Below are positions 16,403 to 24,169 of a DNA stretch of 64,000 nucleotides, in pieces. This DNA is from Alicyclobacillus sp. ALC3 (GTDB lineage Bacteria > Bacillota > Bacilli > Alicyclobacillales > Alicyclobacillaceae): NCBI RefSeq assembly GCF_028751195.1, contig NZ_CP066784.1:3906001-3970000 (forward strand). Reading direction: 5' to 3'. The translations under genes and the position numbers were made by a program. The first letter of the stretch is position 1; each line of letters opens with the position of its first letter. The notes below the pieces were generated by a model. The model was not told the DNA's origin. It was given only the letters and a program-made list of their open reading frames with translations, and did not search any database.

Positions 16403-16431
16403 GGCAGGCAGGCAAATCGCCTGCCTTCTTT
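16403..16431 (+). terminator. Terminator of the TM2-protein gene
   Basis: GGCAGGC at 16407-16413 pairs with GCCTGCC at 16419-16425 around a 5-base loop and is followed by TTCTTTG. Confidence 0.75.
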
Positions 16432-16440
16432 GATCTCGAG

Positions 16441-16446
16441 TATAAT
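16441..16446 (+). promoter_or_regulatory. Consensus -10 element of the dioxygenase-like gene
   Basis: A perfect TATAAT lies 42 bases upstream of the GTG start. The matching -35 is weak or absent. Confidence 0.4.
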
Positions 16447-16487
16447 AAGATAAAAGTGGACAAGTGTTGTCCGGGTGGGGGTGCTAC

Positions 16488-17318
16488 GTGTCCGATTCAA
16501 GCTGCTGCAATCCGTTCGTGTTTGCCTGTATCACTCCACACGGCGGAGAAGTTATTCCTGAACTTGCGCCGGATCGCGTTTCTTTGATGGCGACTACGCG
16601 TGAGAGCATGCGTGCACTTGGCCAGAAAATGGCTGAGGCTAACCCGGATGTGATTATCGTCGTCACACCTCATGGCATTCGATTGGATGGATTTTTCGCA
16701 ATTTCGGACTGTGAGCGGATGACTGGCGAGGTCGATGAAGGAGGACCGTCGGTTACTCTGGAGCGGCAGGTCTGTCGGACATTGGCCCGCGGCATCGTCG
16801 ACGCAGCACAGGCCCGTGATTTGCCGGTGGCTGCGGTGAACTACGCGACTGCGGCTGGCCCGCTGTCGTGCCTTCCGCTTGACTGGGGTGCAATCGTCCC
16901 GCTGTGGTTCATGCCGAAGACAGAGATTGTCGTGCTCTCACCGTCTCGAACGCTCTCCATGGAGCAGCACATTGCCTTTGGGGCGGCCTTGGCTGACGCT
17001 GTTCACGGTTACGAGGGACGAGTTGGCCTCATTGCGAGCTGTGACTGGGCACATGCGCACGCACAAGACGGCCCTTACGGGTTCAACGAAGCCGCAAGGC
17101 AACTCGACGACGAGGTGATTGCGCGAGTAGAGAGTGGACAACTTGAGGACCTCGCGTACTTCGACGCGGACTTTATCGAAGCCGCCAAACCCGACGGTAT
17201 TTGGCAGGCGCTAATTCTGGCAGGAGCGATACCGCCAGAAGAGCGGCAGGTCAAGTTGTTGTCGTACGAAGTCCCAACGTACTTCGGACTGTTGTGTGCT
17301 GAAGTCACACCAGGGTAA
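16488..17318 (+). CDS. LigB-type (class III) extradiol dioxygenase-like protein
   Basis: This roughly 276-residue protein of the LigB fold (PF02900) groups with class III extradiol dioxygenases and MEMO-like proteins. His-containing motifs that could bind Fe(II) are ACITPHGGE near the start, VVTPHG about 45 residues later and CDWAHAHAQDGPYGF in the C-terminal half. True ring-cleaving members open catechols; MEMO-like ones have other or unknown roles, and this sequence alone does not decide. GTG 16488 has GGGTGGGGG upstream. An aromatic pathway is present in the window (paaABCD), but it does not need this enzyme. Confidence 0.7.
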   Translation: MSDSSCCNPFVFACITPHGGEVIPELAPDRVSLMATTRESMRALGQKMAEANPDVIIVVTPHGIRLDGFFAISDCERMTGEVDEGGPSVTLERQVCRTLARGIVDAAQARDLPVAAVNYATAAGPLSCLPLDWGAIVPLWFMPKTEIVVLSPSRTLSMEQHIAFGAALADAVHGYEGRVGLIASCDWAHAHAQDGPYGFNEAARQLDDEVIARVESGQLEDLAYFDADFIEAAKPDGIWQALILAGAIPPEERQVKLLSYEVPTYFGLLCAEVTPG

Positions 17319-17378
17319 AGACTGCTGAGCGAGTTGCACTGGAATCATTTGTTTCTTGCAGTAAATCAAATAAAGTCA

Positions 17379-17412
17379 CGAACCGCCGGTGAAAACCCGG
17401 CGGTTCGTTGCT
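17379..17412. terminator. Bidirectional terminator hairpin
   Basis: A perfect 11-bp stem (CGAACCGCCGG at 17379-17389, CCGGCGGTTCG at 17397-17407) sits between convergent genes. Confidence 0.85.
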
Positions 17413-17431
17413 TCGTCAGCTTTGTCAACGG

Positions 17432-18673
17432 CTATCGCAGTTCGTCTGTGTTGACGCCTTTGGTCTCACGACCTAGTATCCAAACCAGAATGAATCCGAC
17501 CAGCGTGACGATGAAGAACAGGCCGAAAATGGCAGGGTAGCCGACGGCGCCTGCAATCATGGCACCGACAATGTAAGGTCCGATGATCCCGCCAATGCGC
17601 CCAAATCCGGCTGCCCAACCCATCCCAGACCCACGGACGAAGACTGGGAACTGCTCGACTGTAAAGATGTAGGTGGCGCCAAATGCGGCGAGCATAAAAA
17701 ACGACAGCAACAGTCCGAAAATGATCAACTGCGCTGTGCTGTGCGCGAAGCCGAAGCCAAGTGCGGACAGCGCAGCGAGCAGCATGGCTGGTAACAACGT
17801 CCGTTTACGACCCCACTTCTCGACCAGCCAGGCGGCCATGAGATAGCCTGGGATCTCGGCGATTGTCATAATCAGCGTATAGCCGATGCTGTGGACAAGG
17901 TTGTAGCCCTTGTCTGCGAGTACGGACGGAAGCCATAGAAACATACCGTAGTACGCAAAATTCATAACAAACCACAAAATCCAGGTGGCGGCCGTCGCGC
18001 GGCGCAATTCAGGGCGCCAGAGCGCGCGAAACGCCTGGCCGATGGTGGCGCGCCGTGATCCTAAAGAGCGAAACTTTGGTGATTCGGGTAACGAGAAGCG
18101 CAGTACAAGCGTGTAGAGAGCAGGGACCGCGCCGATGAGGAAGGCAATCCGCCAGCCAAGGCTTGGGATGACGAAAAACGACAGGATTGCCGCGACCAAA
18201 CTCCCGACTGCCCAGAAGGCCTCTAGGAAGACCACGCGGCGCCCGCGCTGCTCTTGTGGTGAGGACTCAAGCACGTACGTGGTGGCGACCGGGAGTTCTC
18301 CACCTAACCCAAACCCGACGATGAAACGCAACACGATGAAAATGCCGACTCCAGTGGCGAGCGAAGACAGGCCTGTGGCAACGCTGTAGATTAAGAGCGT
18401 CCACAGGAATGTCGACCTGCGCCCGAAGCGGTCTGACATCAGACCCGCGAGTGCGGACCCGACGGCCATGCCGACTAAACCAATGCTCCCGACTAGACCG
18501 GTCATCGTCGCAGTCAAGTGCCACTGTTTCGTGAGCGAGACGAGAACGAATGACAAGAGTGCGACATCCATCGAGTCAAACAAGAGGCCGAGACCGGAGA
18601 CCACGAGAATCCGGGTCTGCGACACCGCTGGCGGCGTCGACGTATCAGCCACTGCGTACGATTGTCCGCTCAT
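17432..18673 (-). CDS. MFS transporter, NiaP/sugar-porter type (possible nicotinate or aromatic-acid uptake)
   Basis: This is a 413-residue, 12-helix major facilitator. The N-terminal part (GLGLLFDSMDVALLSFVL), the loop motif GLMSDRFGRRSTF and VGFGLGGELPVATTYV strongly resemble Bacillus NiaP (YceI), a proton-driven nicotinate importer. Related aromatic-acid:H+ symporters cannot be excluded. ATG 18673 follows a long purine-rich ribosome site (AGGAGGGG). It is a single gene with a terminator downstream; upstream lies the wreck of a dehydrogenase gene. No NiaR site was recognised. Confidence 0.8.
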   Translation of the reverse strand: MSGQSYAVADTSTPPAVSQTRILVVSGLGLLFDSMDVALLSFVLVSLTKQWHLTATMTGLVGSIGLVGMAVGSALAGLMSDRFGRRSTFLWTLLIYSVATGLSSLATGVGIFIVLRFIVGFGLGGELPVATTYVLESSPQEQRGRRVVFLEAFWAVGSLVAAILSFFVIPSLGWRIAFLIGAVPALYTLVLRFSLPESPKFRSLGSRRATIGQAFRALWRPELRRATAATWILWFVMNFAYYGMFLWLPSVLADKGYNLVHSIGYTLIMTIAEIPGYLMAAWLVEKWGRKRTLLPAMLLAALSALGFGFAHSTAQLIIFGLLLSFFMLAAFGATYIFTVEQFPVFVRGSGMGWAAGFGRIGGIIGPYIVGAMIAGAVGYPAIFGLFFIVTLVGFILVWILGRETKGVNTDELR

Positions 18674-18770
18674 CCCCCTACCCCTCCTAAAAACTCAACC
18701 TTTACACCGACGATATGCCTAGTGCGAAGGTTGTGTGAGGGGGAGACAAAAGTGTGTGGCGACAAACCGA

Positions 18771-18792
18771 CGGAATATGATGGAACATTCCG
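18771..18792. repeat. Inverted repeat upstream of the NiaP-like gene
   Basis: CGGAAT at 18771-18776 and ATTCCG at 18787-18792 form a 6-10-6 inverted repeat about 100 bases upstream of the MFS start. It is a possible operator; no regulator is assigned. Confidence 0.3.
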
Positions 18793-18839
18793 ATACGTGG
18801 AACTGACCTTCAGGTCGCAGTGTTTGTCAGTGGGGTGTC

Positions 18840-19246
18840 TTAGACGAGCCGCATCCGCTCGATCTCGGTCCACGGCGTGGCGATGTAAGTCTGGACAAAT
18901 TCGCCGACAGGCTGATTCATCATTGTCCCGACTGGGTACCGCACTGTCGGGGCGTCGGAGACGACGATGTCACGAATGAGTTTGACGACCTCCATCGGGT
19001 CAGCAGAGTGCCTCCGTCATACCCTTCCAGTGCAAATTTTGACGCAGAGTAGGGACCTGCGCCAGGCGAAGCGATTCGACCACCGATGCTGCCGACGTTG
19101 ACAATGATGCCTCAACAGCGGGATCACATGTGCGGTAGTACGGGTTTGATACAGCTCAGGGCTCCAAAGAAGTCTGTCTCAAACGTACGCCTCCACTCGA
19201 CGTTCCGGTGATAAAGACGACTTTCGGTCTGTGTCTTGCACAGTCT
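18840..19246 (-). pseudogene. Short-chain dehydrogenase/reductase pseudogene
   Basis: On the minus strand pieces of one SDR survive in different frames. A ribosome site (CCAGGAGG) and a GTG at 19241 precede KVVFITGTSSG, the NAD(P)-binding start. This runs directly into FETDFFGALSCIKPVLPHM, which normally lies about 80 residues later. Two in-frame stop codons then interrupt the path to IVNVGSIGGRIASP and the active site YSASK, and a further frameshift leads to a C-terminal remnant ending at 18840. The gene has therefore lost an internal part and acquired stops and frameshifts. Assembly error cannot explain so many separate lesions. The original product was a classical SDR of unknown substrate. 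Confidence 0.8.
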
Positions 19247-19267
19247 GTCCTCCTGGCGCGGCCGTGG

Positions 19268-19558
19268 TCATTTGGACACGGCCCCCTTTAGTTTCACAGC
19301 GACGTTCTCGCACTCTTCGAGCGGGAAGCAGTAGGTCATGTCCTCGCCAAACCATGTTTCAAACACCTTGTACACGCGTTCACCTAATGCCCCAACACTA
19401 AGCGACGTATCGCCGACGAAAGCAACGATCTCACTGACTTCTGGGTCGTACTCGTCTACCGGGGCGAAGGCGCCGGGGTGGAGGCCAACCGGATCCCATT
19501 CGTTGATGACTTCGCGCACGGCCGCGAAGCTTTGGTGAATCAGTTCTTCTTGACTCAT
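19268..19558 (-). CDS. DUF1871 (YugE-like) small protein
   Basis: This 96-residue soluble acidic protein of the DUF1871 family (Bacillus YugE) carries the typical VINEWDPVGLHPG and DEYDPEVSEIV segments. The family has no established function. GATAGGAGG precedes the ATG with good spacing. It lies just upstream of the SDR pseudogene in the same direction and may once have shared its transcript. Confidence 0.8.
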   Translation of the reverse strand: MSQEELIHQSFAAVREVINEWDPVGLHPGAFAPVDEYDPEVSEIVAFVGDTSLSVGALGERVYKVFETWFGEDMTYCFPLEECENVAVKLKGAVSK

Positions 19559-19704
19559 CGGGACTTGCCTCCTATCGATTCATCAATCTCTGCTCGTCAG
19601 TACTTATACAGGTACTGCTCGAACTCCTTCCTCATTACCTCTCACGGTTGCTCTCAACTCACTGCCATCCGACCGGAAGGTTTCGTTTGAGAAGATAGGA
19701 GACC

Positions 19705-19720
19705 TCGGCATGCATGCCGA
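19705..19720. promoter_or_regulatory. 16-bp perfect palindrome upstream of the repair operon
   Basis: TCGGCATGCATGCCGA reads the same on both strands and lies about 37 bases before the yhaO-like start. It could be an operator or a small hairpin of the leader. Confidence 0.35.
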
Positions 19721-19756
19721 ATAGAGAGGTACGAACATGTGATCGGGGGTGACACG

Positions 19757-21094
19757 ATGCGGCGTTTTCGCTTTCTGCACACCGCGGACTTGCACATGGG
19801 AAGTCCGTTTCAAGGTTTGCAATCGCGACTACCGGATTTGTGGTCCGCGCGTGTCCGACAAGCTGCAGACGAGGTGTTTCGTCGCATTGTCGACATTGCT
19901 ATTGAAGAGCGCGTAGACTTCGTGACAATCGCTGGGGACGTCTTTGACGCTCCGTCTGTCCCCATGCACGTTTGGTTCGAACTGCAGCGTGGCATGCAGA
20001 AACTGTGTGATGCGGGCATCCGTGTCTTCCTGAGCCACGGCAACCACGACCCTTTGACGGGCCCGACACCGGTTGCGTGGCCAGAAAATGTCTACGTGTT
20101 TCCAGCGGTGTCGGTAGAACCAACCGAAGCCCTCGCACCGGCCTGGCTTGAGTTGGCGCCCGACACCCGAATCCAAATTTGTGGCTTCAGCTACTCGCGA
20201 GCAGCGATGACAGCGTCTTGTGCGAACGCTTTTGTGCGACATCGCGATGCGGATTTCGCCATTGGTCTCTATCACGGCAGTGTCGGAGCTGTGGCGAGTG
20301 CCGACCACGCGACGTACTGCCCAACGAGCGTACAGGAACTGTCTACGCGCGGGTTCGACGTCTTTGCCCTTGGCCACATCCACCAGCAGGTGGTGTTGTC
20401 GCAAACGCGTCCGCTTGTGTTCTATCCTGGCGTCCCGCAAGGTCGTCACATCCGCGAACCCGGTGTCCACGGCGTTGCCATCGTCGAGGTCGATGAGCAA
20501 GGGCGCACCGCCGTGACTTGGCGTCGCACGGCAGCTGTCACTTTTGCACCCGTGGAAGTGTCGCTGGACGAAGAGGACAGTTTGAGCCTGGTGCCTAAGC
20601 GGGTCGCCGCAGTCGTAAGGAGTGTCTCTTCGGGTGGGCCTGCTTCACAAGTACAGCAAATACAGGCCAAGGATTCCGACCTGCTGCCGACGATTGTTCG
20701 CTTGTACCTCACTGGCGTGACGCCGCTCGCTTCGGCGTTGCAGCCGTCTGAAGACTTGCATTCGACTTTGATGGGAGAGTTGCAAGTTCTTGGGTTGCCA
20801 GCGTGGATTGAGGACATCCGTTCAGAACTGGTACCGCCGCTTGACCGCGCCGCGCTCATGCACAGTGCAGAGTTCGTTGGTGAGTTGTTGCGGTTGGTGG
20901 AAGAGTGTCGGAGCGACCTCGAGCTTGCCCGAACTTTGCTCGCTCCGGTTCTGGAAGCCGTCTTCCACGACGGAGGTGACCTGACTCTAGTCGAACCGGG
21001 AGAAAATGAATGGCGGTTCGTCCTCGATGCGGCCGAGCGGCAGGTCTTGACGTGGTATGCAGCAGCCGGTTCTGCTGAGGGGGCGAATCGATGA
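19757..21094 (+). CDS. yhaO: DNA-repair metallophosphoesterase, YhaO/SbcD-like
   Basis: This roughly 445-residue protein has an N-terminal calcineurin-like nuclease domain: FLHTADLHMGSPF, ITIAGDVFDAP, LSHGNHDP and FALGHIHQQ give the full set of metal-binding Asp/His/Asn motifs of Mre11/SbcD/YhaO. A C-terminal regulatory part follows. It probably pairs with the ATPase encoded next to form a nuclease that processes DNA ends. ATG 19757 follows GGGGGTGA; the in-frame codon at 19739 has no ribosome site. Its stop overlaps the yhaN start (ATGA), the first link in a four-gene operon with addB and addA. Confidence 0.88.
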   Translation: MRRFRFLHTADLHMGSPFQGLQSRLPDLWSARVRQAADEVFRRIVDIAIEERVDFVTIAGDVFDAPSVPMHVWFELQRGMQKLCDAGIRVFLSHGNHDPLTGPTPVAWPENVYVFPAVSVEPTEALAPAWLELAPDTRIQICGFSYSRAAMTASCANAFVRHRDADFAIGLYHGSVGAVASADHATYCPTSVQELSTRGFDVFALGHIHQQVVLSQTRPLVFYPGVPQGRHIREPGVHGVAIVEVDEQGRTAVTWRRTAAVTFAPVEVSLDEEDSLSLVPKRVAAVVRSVSSGGPASQVQQIQAKDSDLLPTIVRLYLTGVTPLASALQPSEDLHSTLMGELQVLGLPAWIEDIRSELVPPLDRAALMHSAEFVGELLRLVEECRSDLELARTLLAPVLEAVFHDGGDLTLVEPGENEWRFVLDAAERQVLTWYAAAGSAEGANR

Positions 21095-24000
21095 AGTTGC
21101 GACGATTGGAAATTGAGCGGGTCGGCGCTCATCGACAACTCGTTCTGCCCGACCTCGTGGACGGTCTCACGGTGCTCTACGGTCCCAATGAGACCGGCAA
21201 GAGCACGCTGTTGGCCAGCCTCCGCGGCTTGTTGTTTGGACGCCCGGACATGGAGGAGGGCCGTCCGGCCATCACATCTGAGTCGCGAGTCGCGGCAATG
21301 GTGGAGCGGGACTGCGCCCTCTGGCGGTTAGAGCGAGGGCTAAGCAGTCGTCGGCTGAAACCGGTCCTGCTGACACCGACCGGTGACCGCCTTACAGGTG
21401 ACGAAGCGGTCAAGGATGCTTTACCGGACCTGCGCATGGTCGAGGCATCCTTGTACCAGTCAGTTTTCACGTTCCAGTTGGCGGAGTTGCAGGACTTGAA
21501 GGAAGAGACGGGGGTCGCTGACAAGCTTTACGCAGTTGGCAGTCCGGGGGGACTGTCACCGTACGAACTAGAGCGACGCCTCAGCGAGGCAGGCAAGGCC
21601 ATTTACAACGCAGACGCACGCGCCAGAAACGCGGTACTGCTACAGAAGAACCGCGAGGTCGCTCGTCTGCGAACTGAACTGGAAGCCACCCAGGATACAC
21701 CAGCAGCGTACTTACGCAAACGTGACGAACTGGTGCAGGCGAGAGTGACTCTAGAGGAATTGGAACAACACCTGCAAGACGCGGTCGAAGAACGCCGGCA
21801 AGCCCAGGTACTCACCGACGTGTGGCCGCACTACTGCCAGCGCAACGAGTGGAAGGCGAAAAGTGGTGCGGATGGCAAGGCTGACCCACCGTGGTTGCGC
21901 CTAAGTGGTGAAGTAGCTTCAGCTGCGGCACAGGCTCAGACGGCGACCGTGCAATTGCGGCAAATGCAGGAGTCTCTTCAAGATGCGGCTGAGCTAAGCG
22001 AGGAGTCGGCCCAAATTGCAGCGAGTCTGAGTGCTCCGTGGAAGACACCGCTCTGGGACGGTCAACTTGCGCTCCAGGCAGCGTCGGTGGATACCGCTGC
22101 GGTGGAACAGGCGCGCCTCCACGCAGCGAGGCTAGAGCACTGCCTTCGCAGTGTGGATGGTCTCGCCAACACTGTCTCTGGTAGCCGGGACATCGCCCAG
22201 CAGAGATTTGCAGAACTTGTCTCTGTTGGCGGTACAGGGGATGAAACTTCCGCCCAGTGGCTGACGCTACGCCAGCGACTTTCCGTCATGGCCAGTCGGT
22301 TGCAGGACGACACGGCGACGATTGACCGTGCGGAATCGCTGTGGAACACGTGTGAAACGCATTTGAACGACTTGGCGTCGGCAGCACAGGCACTGGCGCA
22401 GAGTGCAGAGCAGAGACGTGCACAACAACGTCGGCGTTCGTCCTTTGCAGCAATCTTCGCTGTCATCGTCGCGGCGCTGTTCGGGGCGTATCTGTGGTAC
22501 GCGGGACAAACGATTGCCGGGGTCGTCGCCCTGCTGCTCGGCGTCGCTGTGGCTACGGGCTGGCTGCGGCGCGACAGCGGGGGTGCCAAGGGTGCGTCGA
22601 GACGAGAAAGTAGTCTTGACGTGACCCGGCTGGAGGCGAACGTAAAGAGCGGGTGGCAGGCAGTACGGGAGTCAATCGCACAACTACAAACGGCTGACCG
22701 ACATCCGGCTGGCGCTACGGATGTGCAACGGGTGTTCGGAGAGAGTCTCCCGGACGATTACACTGCGGTCCGCCACGCCTTTCAGACTTTGCGACAGGCG
22801 GTTCGCCAGAGTCGACTGTCGCTAGATTTGGAAGTGGCAGGGCTAGAGGAAGGGCGCAATGCATGGGAGCGCTGGCAAGACGCACAGCGTCAGTTGCTTG
22901 ACGAAGAGGCCAGGCAACGAGCGGCGAAAGAGGAACTCCGAATTGCGGAAGCTGCGTGGGTGGCAGAATTGGCGTCGTTCGGGATAAAGGAGTACCTGTC
23001 CCCAACTGCTTTTGTCGCGGAAGCTGCACGTGTGGCCCGACTGCGTAGTGCCGAGGCACAGGCCGCAAAAAGGAGTATAAGCGCGCTTGAAACCGGTCGT
23101 AGGCTGTCGCAGTTCGGACGCACAGCGGCCGCGATTCTGGAACAGGTACGCAGGGAAGTGCCAGACGGTGCGATGACCGTGCGTTCTGTCACTGTGACAG
23201 AACGTGAGACAGCCGCGACGAGTGGACGGACGGGGGACTTTGCTCACCCCAGTTTCGACGGACGCGAGGACGAGGATGGTCCCACAGTGGCACGTCGGCT
23301 TGAGTCAGTCCTGCACGCGCTGCGGTCACACCTTGAAGCAGCGAAGGCTCGGCTAGACGAGTGGGCGGCTGAAGCAAGGGTGGCGCGCGAGTCCTATGTA
23401 CACGCTGTTGCCACCGCAGGGGGCGAGAGCGCATACGAAGCTGTCGTGTCGAAGCTCGCCTTGTTGACCGAGGAAGATGTGAGCGCGCAGGTCCAAGCTG
23501 CAACTTCGCAGGTCGCGCAGGCACGCCTTGCGGCAGAAGAACAGCGCCGGTTGGTCTGGGCGATTGAACAGGAACTTGCACAGTGGTCGGACCGCAAAAC
23601 AGCACTGGACACTGCGTGGCAGTTGGCGCAGGTATCGGCGGAGCGTCTGCAGGCAGCGCGAAAGTGGGGTGTGTATGCTGCTGCGGGTGCGCTGGTAAAG
23701 GAGGCGCGGCGGCGGTATGAACGTGATCGCCAGCCAACTGCGCTCAATGCGGCCAGTGAGGTGTTTGCGCGAGTGACCAACGGGCGCTACGTGGAATTGC
23801 GGGCCACAGCTACGGTGGACAACAAGAGCGGAGTGGATGTGCCGGTATTGGTCGCAGTCGATGGTGCGGGCCAGGCATGGGCGGTCGACCAGTTGTCGCG
23901 CGGTGCCCGCGAACAGGTTTATCTCGCGCTGAGGTTGGCGTTGTTGAGGGATTATTCAGCTCGGGGCGTGATTCTCCCAGTGGTGCTCGACGACCCGCTG

Positions 24001-24165
24001 GTGAATTTTGACCGGGCGCGTTTTGACGCTGTGTTTGCTATTCTGAGAGAAGAGGCAGAGGGCGGACAGTTCTTGTACTTGACTTGTCACGACGACGTCG
24101 CCGCGCTGGCAGTGGATGCAGGCGTTCGGGTCGTCGACTTGACGGAGGCTGCACAAGGGGAGTAA
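21091..24165 (+). CDS. yhaN: SMC-like AAA ATPase, YhaN (SbcC-like partner of YhaO)
   Basis: This 1024-residue protein has a Walker A near residue 31 (YGPNETGKSTLL), long coiled-coil-rich flanks and a C-terminal ABC signature (QLSRGAREQVYLALR) with Walker B VVLDDPLVNFD and the following TCHDD. In the middle (about 445-490) two hydrophobic helices are seen (FAAIFAVIVAALFGAYLWY and TIAGVVALLLGVAVATGWL). This is a YhaN feature that suggests membrane association and is absent from SbcC. It should work with the YhaO-type nuclease, to which it is translationally coupled. It ends four bases before addB starts. Confidence 0.88.
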   Translation: MKLRRLEIERVGAHRQLVLPDLVDGLTVLYGPNETGKSTLLASLRGLLFGRPDMEEGRPAITSESRVAAMVERDCALWRLERGLSSRRLKPVLLTPTGDRLTGDEAVKDALPDLRMVEASLYQSVFTFQLAELQDLKEETGVADKLYAVGSPGGLSPYELERRLSEAGKAIYNADARARNAVLLQKNREVARLRTELEATQDTPAAYLRKRDELVQARVTLEELEQHLQDAVEERRQAQVLTDVWPHYCQRNEWKAKSGADGKADPPWLRLSGEVASAAAQAQTATVQLRQMQESLQDAAELSEESAQIAASLSAPWKTPLWDGQLALQAASVDTAAVEQARLHAARLEHCLRSVDGLANTVSGSRDIAQQRFAELVSVGGTGDETSAQWLTLRQRLSVMASRLQDDTATIDRAESLWNTCETHLNDLASAAQALAQSAEQRRAQQRRRSSFAAIFAVIVAALFGAYLWYAGQTIAGVVALLLGVAVATGWLRRDSGGAKGASRRESSLDVTRLEANVKSGWQAVRESIAQLQTADRHPAGATDVQRVFGESLPDDYTAVRHAFQTLRQAVRQSRLSLDLEVAGLEEGRNAWERWQDAQRQLLDEEARQRAAKEELRIAEAAWVAELASFGIKEYLSPTAFVAEAARVARLRSAEAQAAKRSISALETGRRLSQFGRTAAAILEQVRREVPDGAMTVRSVTVTERETAATSGRTGDFAHPSFDGREDEDGPTVARRLESVLHALRSHLEAAKARLDEWAAEARVARESYVHAVATAGGESAYEAVVSKLALLTEEDVSAQVQAATSQVAQARLAAEEQRRLVWAIEQELAQWSDRKTALDTAWQLAQVSAERLQAARKWGVYAAAGALVKEARRRYERDRQPTALNAASEVFARVTNGRYVELRATATVDNKSGVDVPVLVAVDGAGQAWAVDQLSRGAREQVYLALRLALLRDYSARGVILPVVLDDPLVNFDRARFDAVFAILREEAEGGQFLYLTCHDDVAALAVDAGVRVVDLTEAAQGE

Positions 24166-24169
24166 TGGC

